The position numbers were made by a program, and so were the translations under genes. Below the pieces are notes generated by a model that saw nothing but the letters and a program-made list of their open reading frames with translations, was not told the origin of the DNA and searched no databases. From VRUE01 sp036266075 (GTDB lineage: Bacteria > Actinomycetota > Thermoleophilia > Solirubrobacterales > 70-9), in NCBI GenBank assembly GCA_036266075.1, contig DATANV010000010.1, forward strand, positions 1-55,942: a DNA stretch of 55,942 bases. Reading direction: 5' to 3'. Shown piece by piece: positions 17,685 to 26,239 of this stretch. Each line of letters opens with the position of its first letter. Position 1 is the stretch's first letter.

Positions 17685-18448
17685 GTCGAGAGCTCGAGCG
17701 CCTGCGGAGCCTGCCCGCTGTCGCCGACGACGCTTACGCGAATCCGCCGTGGCTCGATTCGTCTGGGCCGAAACTGCTCGCCGGGCGTCAGAGCGGGGGG
17801 GCGGTCCACGAAGCCCCTGACCTCGCGGGTGCTGCGCGCCGGCACGCGCACGGTCAGCCGGCGCCCCCCGCGGCCGACGGCGCGCACCGTGAAGCGCGCC
17901 GCACCGTCCGTCGCGTTGGTCAGGCCGACGTCGAGCTTGGCGCCGTCGCCGCTGAGGAAGGCCGCGTAAGCCACTTCCTGGTGCTCCTGGGTCACGGCGC
18001 GGTCGCGTGCGATCAGGAAGGCGGCGACGGCGATCGCCACCGCGGCGATCGTCAGGCTCGCCCCCAGGACCAGCTGCCGGTCGACCAGCGGGCGCGATGC
18101 CGGCCCTTGCTCCAGGTCCGCGAGCAGGGCGACGATCGCGGTCGCCAGCAGCATGCCGATCGCCACCGCCCGCGTGGCGATGCCCTGGTTGCCCAGCGAG
18201 AGCAGCAGGCCGAGGAGCACCACGAGCGCGAAGGCCAGCGCCCCAGAGCCGGAGATCCGGCTGCCTGCCAGATCGCTCTGGCGGGTGGGCGGCAGGCGGC
18301 TCGCCGCCAGCCAGGGGAGTCCGACGAGGAGGGCGAGCCCCGCGGCTATCCGCAGCGGATTGCCGGCGGGGAGGGTCAGCACGCCGGCGGCGGCGAGGGC
18401 CGCGCTCAGGACCAGCGGCGCGGCGTGTTCCAGGCGCTCGCGGATCAC
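17576..18448 (-). CDS. Membrane protein resembling DUF1616
   Basis: A 290-residue protein with four to five hydrophobic segments in its first 170 residues (LVLSAALAAAGVLTLPAG, ALAFALVVLLGLLLSLG, LGASLTIAAVAIAVAAFLI), followed by an extracytoplasmic beta-rich region (KLDVGLTNATDGAARFTV). The layout and phrasing recall DUF1616 membrane proteins, found next to glycosylation genes in archaea and actinobacteria; this match is from memory and moderate. The GTG at 18448 overlaps the upstream stop (GTGA). The last 109 bp run antisense to the flippase gene, with both frames ending in clear stops. Confidence 0.65.
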   Translation of the reverse strand: MIRERLEHAAPLVLSAALAAAGVLTLPAGNPLRIAAGLALLVGLPWLAASRLPPTRQSDLAGSRISGSGALAFALVVLLGLLLSLGNQGIATRAVAIGMLLATAIVALLADLEQGPASRPLVDRQLVLGASLTIAAVAIAVAAFLIARDRAVTQEHQEVAYAAFLSGDGAKLDVGLTNATDGAARFTVRAVGRGGRRLTVRVPARSTREVRGFVDRPPALTPGEQFRPRRIEPRRIRVSVVGDSGQAPQALELSTYGPSARTLPSAPRSSLAQPHISTSSPRANTPSASR

Positions 18449-20328
18449 CTGTGCGTCAGCTCCCGCACGTCGTAGATCCGGATCGCCCCGTCGTCGTAGA
18501 TCAGGTCGACGCCTTCGTAGCCGCCGAACTTGAGCAGCTTGCGCAACGGGATCGGTTCGTCGTAGGGCTTCGCGTAGAGCTCGCTGCTGGAGAAGTACCA
18601 ACCGCGGATCGGGACGGAGTCGGAGAGCCTGGCGTCGACGATCAGGTATTCGACCCGCTTGCCGCGCAGGACCCTCAGCCCGCGCCGGTTCAGCGTCGAG
18701 GAGGTCATCGGCAGCGAGATGGAGAGGTCGTGAACGCTGCCGCCGACCGGGTCCTGCTCGCCGTAGGCGCCGGCCACCTGGCCGTTGGTCCGGTCCGTCA
18801 GCACCTCGTGGCCGGCCCCGAGCCTGCTGCGCATCCAGTGGGCTGCGGCGATTCCCTGCTGGCTGACGGCGCGCAGGTCCGTTCCCGCCAGGTAGGGCCC
18901 CGGGAGCCGCGAGTAGGGCGGCCAGAAGACCGTGACGCCGCCGACGAAGAGCACGACCACGGCCGCCAGGGCGGCGAGGAAAACACCGCCGCGCGCGGCC
19001 ACGGTGTCAGCCGGAACCCGGATAGAGACTCGCAGGCGGCGCCAGCCGAATTCCGGCAGCGCCCTGTTCTCGACGACGTGATCGATCAGCAGCGCGATGA
19101 CGAAGCCGACGCCGAGGAAGACGAACCCGGAGGACCGGTTGGCGGACTCGACGCCCGAGCCCGCGACCCGCAGCGCCAGGGTCGGCAGATAGAGGACCGC
19201 GATGCCGGCGAGCAGCAGCGCCGCCGGGCTCGCTCTTCGTCGCCAGGCCAGCAGCAGGCCGAAGGGCAGGCAGGCGAGGATCAGCAGGATCGAGGCGAAC
19301 GCGGTCGTCCGCAGCCAGAGGGCCGCCTTTGCTTCGGGAGCCGCTGCGGCCGAGAACGCCTTGTGGGCTTCTTCCTTGCCGGTCGCGACCTTCGCCACCC
19401 CCTCGACGGCGGGCTTGAGGATCGGTTCCAGGTATTCGTAGACCGGGGTCGCCACCGTCGTCGCCCAGATCGTCGCCCCGGCGACGGCGATGACGGCGAT
19501 CAGCCAAGGCGGACGGCTTGCCCAGCCCAGCCGCTGGGAGAGCAGCGCGCAGCCGCAGAGGCCGACCGCCAGCCCCGCGAAGAGGTAGCTGGTGAGGTGG
19601 TGGGTGGGGACCAGGCCGGCGACCACCACGGCCGTCGCCGCGAGGAACCCCGGCCCGCGCCAGTCGGCGCCCGCTCGCATCCAGCGCAGGGTGAGGACCA
19701 GCGCCGCGATGCACATCGGCAGGGCGAAGCTCTCGTAGGAGAAGCCGGCGTCGAAGTAGAGAAAGCTCGGGTTGGCCATGTAGACGACGGTCGCCAGGCC
19801 GGCGATGCGCGGCGAGCCCGACGCCTCGCTGAAGAGCGCGTAGAGGGAGGCGACGAGCACCAGCCGTCCAAGCCCGATCGCGGTGACGCTGGCGGCGAAC
19901 AGCGAGATGCCGCTGAGCTTCGAGAGCGAGACGGCGAAGATCTCGAGGCCCGGGAAGTAGGGGCTGATCGGCAGCAGCGGGTTCTCGTGGAGCAGGTGCC
20001 CGGAGCCGGCCAGGTCGAGCGCGGTGCGGGCGTGCGACAGCTCGTCGAAGTAGGTCAGGCCGATCGGGTTGGAGAGCAGCTTCACCCCGTATAGCGCCAG
20101 CCCGAGGCCCAGCACGATCGCGAGCCGGTCCCGCGGCCCGGGGCGGGGCGAGAGCTGCACCGCGGCGACCACCAGCATCATCGCGGCGGCGCTCAGCCAG
20201 TAGACCGTGTCGGCCCAACCGTCGCCGTTGCGGGCGGCGACGGTGGCGAGCGACTGGGCCAGCAGCATCAGGGCAAGGAAGAGCCAGATCGCGGGGGCCA
20301 GCGGCAGTCCGGGGCGGCGCGCCTCCAT
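18445..20328 (-). CDS. Polytopic membrane protein, GT-C-like
   Basis: A 627-residue protein with about a dozen hydrophobic helices and a soluble C-terminal region of about 170 residues. The first large loop has GLTYFDELSHARTALDL, an acidic motif placed like the catalytic DE/DD of GT-C glycosyltransferases. Later FSYESFALPM, THHLTSYLFAGL and ANRSSGFVFLG are conserved-looking. It may transfer a sugar from a polyprenyl donor outside the membrane or act as a polymerase. No family signature is decisive. It is coupled to the DUF1616-like gene (GTGA overlap) and lies 4 bp downstream of a GT4 gene, so the three probably act together. Confidence 0.7.
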   Translation of the reverse strand: MEARRPGLPLAPAIWLFLALMLLAQSLATVAARNGDGWADTVYWLSAAAMMLVVAAVQLSPRPGPRDRLAIVLGLGLALYGVKLLSNPIGLTYFDELSHARTALDLAGSGHLLHENPLLPISPYFPGLEIFAVSLSKLSGISLFAASVTAIGLGRLVLVASLYALFSEASGSPRIAGLATVVYMANPSFLYFDAGFSYESFALPMCIAALVLTLRWMRAGADWRGPGFLAATAVVVAGLVPTHHLTSYLFAGLAVGLCGCALLSQRLGWASRPPWLIAVIAVAGATIWATTVATPVYEYLEPILKPAVEGVAKVATGKEEAHKAFSAAAAPEAKAALWLRTTAFASILLILACLPFGLLLAWRRRASPAALLLAGIAVLYLPTLALRVAGSGVESANRSSGFVFLGVGFVIALLIDHVVENRALPEFGWRRLRVSIRVPADTVAARGGVFLAALAAVVVLFVGGVTVFWPPYSRLPGPYLAGTDLRAVSQQGIAAAHWMRSRLGAGHEVLTDRTNGQVAGAYGEQDPVGGSVHDLSISLPMTSSTLNRRGLRVLRGKRVEYLIVDARLSDSVPIRGWYFSSSELYAKPYDEPIPLRKLLKFGGYEGVDLIYDDGAIRIYDVRELTHR

Positions 20329-20332
20329 CGGC

Positions 20333-21466
20333 TCAGCCCGCCACTTCCGCGTAGAGCCGCTCCAGCTCCGCGGTCTGCGTGGCGAGGTCGAAATCGCGCT
20401 CGGCGGCGGCCCTGCCGGCCTCGCTGAGCTGCCGCCAGCGCTCGCCGTCGCCGACCAGCTCGAGGATGCGGGCGGCGAGGGCCTCGCTGTCGCCTTCCTC
20501 GACGAGGAAGCCCGTCACCCCGTCGGCCACGGCCTCCGGAATTCCGGCGTGGCGGCTGGCGACGACCGGTAGGCCGCTGGCCATTGCCTCGACGATCGTG
20601 ATCGGCAGGCCCTCGGTGATGCCGAACCGGTCGATGACGCTGGGTGCGGCGAGCACCGTGGCGCGCCGCATCCAATCCCTCACCTGCGCCGGCTCGCAGG
20701 GTCCGAATATGCGGAACGAGTCGAGCTTCTCCTCGGCCTGCCGCCTCAGGTCGTCCTCCAGCTCGCCGCTACCGATCAGCACCAGCTCGGTTTCGGGTGC
20801 CTGCCGCTGCACCGTGGCCATCGCCTCGATCAGCACCGCGAAGCCCTTCTTCTCGACGAAGCGGCCGGCGCCGAGGACGACGGGCCGGCGCTCCTCCAGC
20901 GGCGCCGGGGAGAACTTGGCCAGGTCGACGCCGATGCGGTGGACGCGGACGCGCGAAGCCGGGACGCCGTTGGCGAGCAGGCCCTCGCGGATGTGGTTCG
21001 AGACCGCCAGGAGCAGCGCCGCGCGCTCGACCAGCAGCGGCCGGCGGCGACCGTAGCGCCAGGCGGGAAGCCCGTTGCGCAGGGTCGTGCCGCGGGTCGC
21101 GTCGTAGCCATGGAAGGTGGCGATCAGGGGGACGCCGAGCCGGCGCTGGAGGGGGAGGGCGTTGACCGCGTCGGGGCCGAAATGGGCGTGGATCAGGCGC
21201 GGCGTGCGCTCCTGCAGGCGAGCGACGAAGTCGGCGGGCGGGTGGCCTCGCAGGTGCCGCGCCTCGCGCGCCCAGCCTCGCGGCCCACCGTCGTTGACGA
21301 CCACCACGTCACGTCCCTGCAGGTCGATTCCGGCAACCCGGCGGCGACCCGCGAAGAACGGCTGGAAGCTCCGCAGGGCGTCCGCCTGGCTGAGGATGAA
21401 GGTCTCGGAGAAGGGGAGGAGGTGGTCCCTGTAGATCAGGGCGCAGGGGCCGCCGAGCTTCGACAC
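20333..21466 (-). CDS. Glycosyltransferase family 4
   Basis: A GT-B transferase of about 377 residues. The N-terminal domain has YRDHLLPFSETFILSQADAL and HAHFGPDA. The C-terminal domain has VLGAGRFVEKKGFAVLIEA, LVLIGSGELEDDL and the E-x7-E motif within GITEGLPITIVEAMASGLPVVAS. The GTG at 21466 puts the start 46 bp after the GH26-like gene. A longer frame to 21550 would overlap that gene and has no family sequence. It likely extends a glycan handled by the membrane proteins encoded downstream. Confidence 0.88.
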   Translation of the reverse strand: MSKLGGPCALIYRDHLLPFSETFILSQADALRSFQPFFAGRRRVAGIDLQGRDVVVVNDGGPRGWAREARHLRGHPPADFVARLQERTPRLIHAHFGPDAVNALPLQRRLGVPLIATFHGYDATRGTTLRNGLPAWRYGRRRPLLVERAALLLAVSNHIREGLLANGVPASRVRVHRIGVDLAKFSPAPLEERRPVVLGAGRFVEKKGFAVLIEAMATVQRQAPETELVLIGSGELEDDLRRQAEEKLDSFRIFGPCEPAQVRDWMRRATVLAAPSVIDRFGITEGLPITIVEAMASGLPVVASRHAGIPEAVADGVTGFLVEEGDSEALAARILELVGDGERWRQLSEAGRAAAERDFDLATQTAELERLYAEVAG

Positions 21467-21512
21467 GAGCCGGGCATCGTATCCACGCCCAGATAGATCC
21501 CTGTTAGACCGC

Positions 21513-22880
21513 TTAGGGCGGCGGAATCGGGCTGACGGCAAGGCCGCCATACGCGTTGGCGACGTATTCGGGGGCGGCGAGCGCGGCCGCGAAGGCGGAA
21601 CTCGCCGAGGTCGAGGACTCGATCGGCCAGTCGTTGTGGCCGCCGGGGCCCGACTCGACCTTGTCGAACCAGAGCAGGCCGCGGATTTTGGGGAATTCCG
21701 ACGGCATGCCGCGCAGCATGTCGGAGATCCACTGCGCCTTCGAGCCCCCGACCTCGGTCGAGGCCGTCTCGCCGACGATCATCGGCTTCCAGGCGGCGAT
21801 TTTGCCGGTGATCTTTTCGTAGCTGGATTTGAACAGGTCTTTGAAGGACGTCCACGGGTTGTTGCCGTTGTAGCCGTCGAGGCAGGTCCAGTCCACGTAT
21901 TCGCGGCCGGGGTAGACGCTGCCCATCGGCGCCCGCCGGCCGTAGGGATCGACGTTGGGGCACCAGACCCAGGTCACGTTGCTGGCGCCGACCGCGGTGA
22001 AGACGTCGTGGACGTGCCGCCACATGGCGACGAAGTCGGTGGCGGTAGTGCCGTTGTTGCCGACCCCCCAGGGGAACCAGGAGCCGTTCATCTCCCAGGC
22101 GAAGCGCAGGAAGAAGGGATGCCCCCATTTCTTCGCGGCCTGCGCCCAAGCAGCGATGTAGCTGTCCTGCGCCCCGGCGGCGATTTTGGCGTCGGTGAAG
22201 TTGCCGGTCCCCGGCCCTGGGTTCCAGGAGAAGAACGGGATCGAGCCGTGGTTGCGAACGGCGTCGAACTGCGGGGTCTGGAACGTGCAGTAGCCGTTGC
22301 AGGCGGAGAGGTAGAAGGGGCTGCTCCAGTTGATCACCGAGACGCGTTTACCGGTTACCTGCTCGAATTTCGAGGCTGCGGTCATGCTCCACGGTGCCTC
22401 TCCGGCCGAGTTCTTGATCCAGGCACCCCAGTAGAGGCGGTTCGCCGAGATCGCCTGCGTTCCGGCCGCGCCTTCGAGGCCGCTCTCCCCGCCCGGCCCG
22501 GGTTCAGGTTCAGGTTCAGGTTCGGATTCCGAACCGGATTCGCCTTCGGTTTCGGTTTCCGGTTCCGGTTCGGTTTCCGGTTCCGGCGCGGGGCCGGGGT
22601 CCAGCGTAGGCTGGGGGCCCGGTGCCGACGGCGGATCGGTTTCAGGGCCCGGTTGCGGCGCGGGTGCCGGTGCGGGCTTGGGCGCGCGATGCTTGCGGGA
22701 GTGGCGCCGCGCGCCGCAGGGTACGCGGTGGTGGCTGCTGGCCCGCTCGCGGTGTGCGCCGGGCACCCGGCAATCGGCGCGTCGGCCAGCGGCTTCTGCC
22801 CGGCCGCCCAGCATGAGGAGGACGATCAGGCAGGCGGCGACGAGAAGGTGCCTGGCGAGTTGTAGGGAGCGTTCTGCCAT
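21513..22880 (-). CDS. Secreted GH26-like hydrolase with Pro/Glu/Thr-rich linker
   Basis: A 455-residue exported protein. Residues 1-31 are a signal peptide, about 32-65 are His/Arg/Cys-rich, and 66-132 form a Pro-Ala then Pro-Glu/Thr-Glu linker. The catalytic domain starts near 145. Glu263 in RFAWEMNGSWFPWG is the likely acid/base and Glu371 in MIVGETASTEVGG the likely nucleophile. The acidic linker probably spans the cell wall or holds the enzyme away from the surface. The ATG at 22880 fits the signal peptide better than the upstream opening at 22994. It is a paralogue of the enzyme at 11980, with clear identity in MWRHV and ALVWFDK-like segments. Confidence 0.86.
   Translation of the reverse strand: MAERSLQLARHLLVAACLIVLLMLGGRAEAAGRRADCRVPGAHRERASSHHRVPCGARRHSRKHRAPKPAPAPAPQPGPETDPPSAPGPQPTLDPGPAPEPETEPEPETETEGESGSESEPEPEPEPGPGGESGLEGAAGTQAISANRLYWGAWIKNSAGEAPWSMTAASKFEQVTGKRVSVINWSSPFYLSACNGYCTFQTPQFDAVRNHGSIPFFSWNPGPGTGNFTDAKIAAGAQDSYIAAWAQAAKKWGHPFFLRFAWEMNGSWFPWGVGNNGTTATDFVAMWRHVHDVFTAVGASNVTWVWCPNVDPYGRRAPMGSVYPGREYVDWTCLDGYNGNNPWTSFKDLFKSSYEKITGKIAAWKPMIVGETASTEVGGSKAQWISDMLRGMPSEFPKIRGLLWFDKVESGPGGHNDWPIESSTSASSAFAAALAAPEYVANAYGGLAVSPIPPP
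22501..22524 (+). repeat. Hexanucleotide repeat in the linker coding region
   Basis: GGTTCA occurs three times followed by GGTTCG, then degenerate GGTTTC/GGTTCC units to about 22595. On the coding strand these encode alternating Pro-Glu and Thr-Glu. Such runs can change length by slippage without breaking frame. Confidence 0.8.
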
Positions 22881-22977
22881 GGGTGCCTTTGAGCAGAAGG
22901 CGGATCGGCCAGCGGCGGATAAACAGCGAGTTACGCCATCGGATGATGGACGTCTGTCCGACGCTGCAAGTTTGCGG

Positions 22978-24102
22978 TCAGGCAACCGACTCATAAAGCG
23001 CGAGCAGGGCGGCGGCGCACTCGTCCCAGCTGGCGAGCCGGGGCGTGCGGCTCGTGCTGGGGCTCTTCAGCTCCTCGGCGATCGCCGCTGCCACTGCCGC
23101 CGGCGCCGCCCCCGCTGGCACGGCCCGCGCCAAGCCGTCGCGCGCCACCTCGCCGAGGCCGGCGCGATCGACGACCACCAGCGGCCGGCCGGCGGCCGCC
23201 GCCTCGAGCGCCGTCAGCGGATGCGTCTCGTACTCGCTTAGCAGGACGACCAGCGAGGTGCGCTGCAGGAGCCTCGCCATGCCAGCCCGATCCTCCGCCG
23301 GCAGGCTGGTGAACTCGACCCGCTCCGCCACTCCGAGCTGTGCCGCGCGGCGGCGCAGCTCCTCTTCATAGGGCCCGGTGCCGACGATCAGCAGGCGCGC
23401 GTCCGGGCGCCGCGCGAGCAGGTGGGGAAGCGCCTCGATCGCGCCCTGGTGTCCCTTGTAGCGCTCCAGGCGCCCGATCGAGGCGAGGACCGTCTCGCTG
23501 GAGCCGCCCGCTGCCGCTGCGCTCGCCCCCGTCGCCGGTTCGGCCGCGGCGATGTCGCTGCCGTTGGGGATCAGCGCAAACCGGTCGCGCGGCAGGCGCA
23601 GCTCGCGGCTGTAGAGCTCGAGCTCGAACTGGGCGATGGCGATCAGCCGGGCGGCCCGCGCGAAAAGCGGTCGCAGCGCGCGCCGCTGTCCTCCCCGCAG
23701 GCCGTGGCGCAGCCGCGAGGAATGGCCGCCGCTGTGGAAGGTGACCACGTAGGGGACCCGCAGGGTCAGCGCCCTCAGCATCGCCAGGGGCGCGACCAGC
23801 GTGTGGTAGGACTGGACGTGGACCACGTCCCAGCGGTCCCGCGCCATCTCCGGCCAGAGGCGGGGCGCCAGGTAGTAGTCGCGGTTGGCGGGGTAGCGCC
23901 TCACCGAGCGGATCGGGACGCCATCGCGCAGTTCCTCGGTCAGCCCCGCGTCGGGGGAGTCGGCGCAGAGGACCTCGACTTCGACCCCCTGGGCTGCCAG
24001 GCGACGGCTCACCTCCATCACGTGGCGCTCCGATCCCCCCTGGCCGAGGGGGCTGCGCGGCGTGACCATCAGGACGCGCAGGCCGCTGCTTTGCCTAGAC
24101 AC
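22978..24102 (-). CDS. Glycosyltransferase family 4
   Basis: A GT-B transferase of about 374 residues. It opens with LRVLMVTPRSPLGQGGSERHVMEVSRRL, the glycine-rich acceptor motif of GT4 enzymes. The donor domain has VLASIGRLERYKGHQGAIEAL, LLIVGTGPYEEELRR and SEYETHPLTALEAAAAGRPLVV. GTG at 24102 is preferred because TATGGT on the same strand (24111-24116) could serve as its -10. A GTG at 24123 is also in frame. It is divergent from another GT4 gene with only 35 bp between them. Confidence 0.87.
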   Translation of the reverse strand: MSRQSSGLRVLMVTPRSPLGQGGSERHVMEVSRRLAAQGVEVEVLCADSPDAGLTEELRDGVPIRSVRRYPANRDYYLAPRLWPEMARDRWDVVHVQSYHTLVAPLAMLRALTLRVPYVVTFHSGGHSSRLRHGLRGGQRRALRPLFARAARLIAIAQFELELYSRELRLPRDRFALIPNGSDIAAAEPATGASAAAAGGSSETVLASIGRLERYKGHQGAIEALPHLLARRPDARLLIVGTGPYEEELRRRAAQLGVAERVEFTSLPAEDRAGMARLLQRTSLVVLLSEYETHPLTALEAAAAGRPLVVVDRAGLGEVARDGLARAVPAGAAPAAVAAAIAEELKSPSTSRTPRLASWDECAAALLALYESVA

Positions 24103-24124
24103 GGCTATCGCGGCACCATACACA

Positions 24125-24130
24125 TAGGGT
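24125..24130 (+). promoter_or_regulatory. Putative -10 box (TAGGGT), leaderless start
   Basis: TAGGGT is followed by seven bases and then the ATG of the next glycosyltransferase. No Shine-Dalgarno sequence lies in that gap, so the transcript probably begins at or next to the start codon. Confidence 0.45.
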
Positions 24131-24137
24131 TTCCCAG

Positions 24138-25376
24138 ATGCGCATCCTGATGCTCACTCAGTCCTACGCGCCGATCGTCGGCGGCGAGGAGCGAGCCGTG
24201 GAGGGCCTCAGCGTCGAGCTCACGGCACGCGGCCACGACGTAGCCGTGGCGACGCTGCGCCAACCCGGTGCGGCGCCGAGCGCCGCGGCCGGGATCAGGG
24301 TCCACGCGCTGCGCAGCTCGGTGCTACGGCTGCGTCGGCTCTACGGCGACGCCGAGCGCCGCCACGCCCCTCCCGCGCCCGATCCGGAGGCGGTGCGCGA
24401 GTTGCGCCGCGTGCTCGCGCGGGAGCGCCCGGACGTCGTCCACGCGCACAACTGGCTGGTCCACTCCTATCTGCCCCTGGATCGGAAGCGGGGGGCGGCG
24501 CTGGTCCTCAGCCTGCACGACTACGGGCTGCTCTGCGCCACCAAGCGATTGACCTGGAGAGGCTCGCCCTGCAGCGGGCCCGGCCTCGTCAAGTGCGGAC
24601 GCTGCAGCGTCTCCCACTACGGCGTCGGCAAAGGCCTGCCGACGGCGCTGGCGACGCGGCTCGGGGGGCCACGCCTGCGACGGCACGTGGACGTCTTCAT
24701 GCCGGTCAGCAGGGAGGTCGCCGAGCGCTGCCGGCTCGGCGCCGGCGAGACGAGCCGGATCGTGCCCAATCTCTTTCGCCCCGCGCCCGTCGCCGGTGTT
24801 GCCGGCGACTCCCGGCTCGCGCAGCTGCCGCAAGAGCCCTTCCTGCTGTTCTTCGGCGACGCCAGCGAGGACAAGGGCGCCGGGCTGCTGGCGCAGGCTT
24901 ACGCGACGCTCGCGCAGCCGCCGCCGCTCGTCTTCCTCGGTCGCCGCCTCAGTGGCGACCTGGCCGGCCGCCCGGGGGTCACGGCGCTGGGGCCCTGGCC
25001 GCACCCGTTGGCGATGGAGGCATTGAAGCGCGCCCTGTTCGTCGTCGCGCCGTCGATCTGGCCGGAGCCGTTCGGCTTCGTCGCGCTCGAGGCCGCCGCC
25101 GCCGGCAAGGCGGTCGTCGCATCGGACATAGGCGGCCTGCGCGACACGGTTCGCGACGGCGAGACCGGGGTGTTGGTGGCGCCGGGGGATCGCCAGGCGC
25201 TGGCGGCAGCCATGCGCCGCCTGATCGACGATCCGCACCTGCGCGCGGGGATGGGGGAGGCGGCGCTGCGCCGGGCGGCGGACTTCGCGCCCGAGCGGGT
25301 CCTGCCCGCCGTCGAGGCGGCTTACGACACCGCGATCGCGCGCCGCCGGCGGCGCTGCGCGGAAGGGGTGGCTTGA
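24138..25376 (+). CDS. Glycosyltransferase family 4
   Basis: A 412-residue GT-B transferase beginning MRILMLTQSYAPIVGGEERA. It has VVHAHNWLVHSYLPL, a Cys-rich insert (CATKRLTWRGSPCSGPGLVKC) typical of one GT4 subgroup, VPNLFRP, and the donor-site E-x7-E in PEPFGFVALEAAAAGKAVVAS. It is the first gene of a three-gene unit with the ABC exporter genes and overlaps the permease start by four bases (TTGA). It therefore probably builds part of the glycan exported by Wzm/Wzt. Confidence 0.9.
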   Translation: MRILMLTQSYAPIVGGEERAVEGLSVELTARGHDVAVATLRQPGAAPSAAAGIRVHALRSSVLRLRRLYGDAERRHAPPAPDPEAVRELRRVLARERPDVVHAHNWLVHSYLPLDRKRGAALVLSLHDYGLLCATKRLTWRGSPCSGPGLVKCGRCSVSHYGVGKGLPTALATRLGGPRLRRHVDVFMPVSREVAERCRLGAGETSRIVPNLFRPAPVAGVAGDSRLAQLPQEPFLLFFGDASEDKGAGLLAQAYATLAQPPPLVFLGRRLSGDLAGRPGVTALGPWPHPLAMEALKRALFVVAPSIWPEPFGFVALEAAAAGKAVVASDIGGLRDTVRDGETGVLVAPGDRQALAAAMRRLIDDPHLRAGMGEAALRRAADFAPERVLPAVEAAYDTAIARRRRRCAEGVA

Positions 25377-26236
25377 GCGCCCGGGGCGACAGCGCCCAGG
25401 CGGTCGGCCGCCCCGAAGCGGTTCGGTTGCAGCCCACCCGGGGGCTGTTCGGGAGGATGGCCTCTGCGCGGGAGCTCTGGCGCTATCGCGACCTGGCGTT
25501 GCAGATCGCCGCGCGCGACGTCACCGTGAAGTACCGCCAGACGGCGCTCGGGGTCGCCTGGGCGATCCTGCAGCCGCTCGGCTTCATGCTCGTCTTCTCG
25601 CTCTTCTTCGGCAACCTGGCCGGGATCTCGTCGAACGGGATCCCGTATCCGCTCTTCAGCCTCGCGGCGCTCGTCCCCTGGACCTTCTTCGCGGGCTCGC
25701 TGCTGCTCGCCTCCGACAGCCTGGTGACCAATGCCGCGCTGGTCTCGAAGATCTACTTCCCGCGGATCTTTATCCCGGCCGGGGTGGTCGTTGCCGGCCT
25801 CGTCGACCTCGGAATCTCGACCGCGATCCTCTTCGCTGTGGTGCTCGGCTGGGGGCTGACGCCGTCGCCCGGCGTCCTGCTGTTGCCGGCGCTGGTCGCC
25901 GTCGCCTGCGCGGCGGTGCTCGGCGTCGGCGCCGCGCTGGCCGCCGTCAACGTCCGCTACCGGGACGTCCGCTACGTGGTGCCGTTCGCCGTCCAGCTGT
26001 GGTTGTTCGCGACGCCGGTTGCCTACCCGATCACCCTCCTCGACGAGCCCTGGCGGACGCTCTCCGCGGTCAACCCGATGGTCGGGGTGGTCGAGGGCTT
26101 CCGCTGGGCGGTGCTCGGCGAAACCGCGGCGCCTTGGGACCTGATCGGCATCTCGACGGCTTCGGCGGCGCTCCTGGCGGTCGCCGGCCTCGTCTACTTC
26201 CACCGCGCGGAGCGAGACTTCGCGGACATCGTCTGA
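25373..26236 (+). CDS. wzm: ABC-2 type polysaccharide export permease (Wzm/TagG-like)
   Basis: A 287-residue membrane protein with six hydrophobic helices. The N-terminal RYRDLALQIAARDVTVKYRQTALG and following WAILQPLGFMLVF are characteristic of ABC-2 polysaccharide/teichoic-acid exporters. The start is a TTG at 25373 overlapping the upstream stop (TTGA), with a strong ribosome site GGAAGGGG seven bases earlier. A longer frame from 24593 is the shadow of the glycosyltransferase. It pairs with the ATPase gene three bases downstream to export a polyprenyl-linked polysaccharide. Confidence 0.92.
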   Translation: MSARGDSAQAVGRPEAVRLQPTRGLFGRMASARELWRYRDLALQIAARDVTVKYRQTALGVAWAILQPLGFMLVFSLFFGNLAGISSNGIPYPLFSLAALVPWTFFAGSLLLASDSLVTNAALVSKIYFPRIFIPAGVVVAGLVDLGISTAILFAVVLGWGLTPSPGVLLLPALVAVACAAVLGVGAALAAVNVRYRDVRYVVPFAVQLWLFATPVAYPITLLDEPWRTLSAVNPMVGVVEGFRWAVLGETAAPWDLIGISTASAALLAVAGLVYFHRAERDFADIV

Positions 26237-26239
26237 GCC

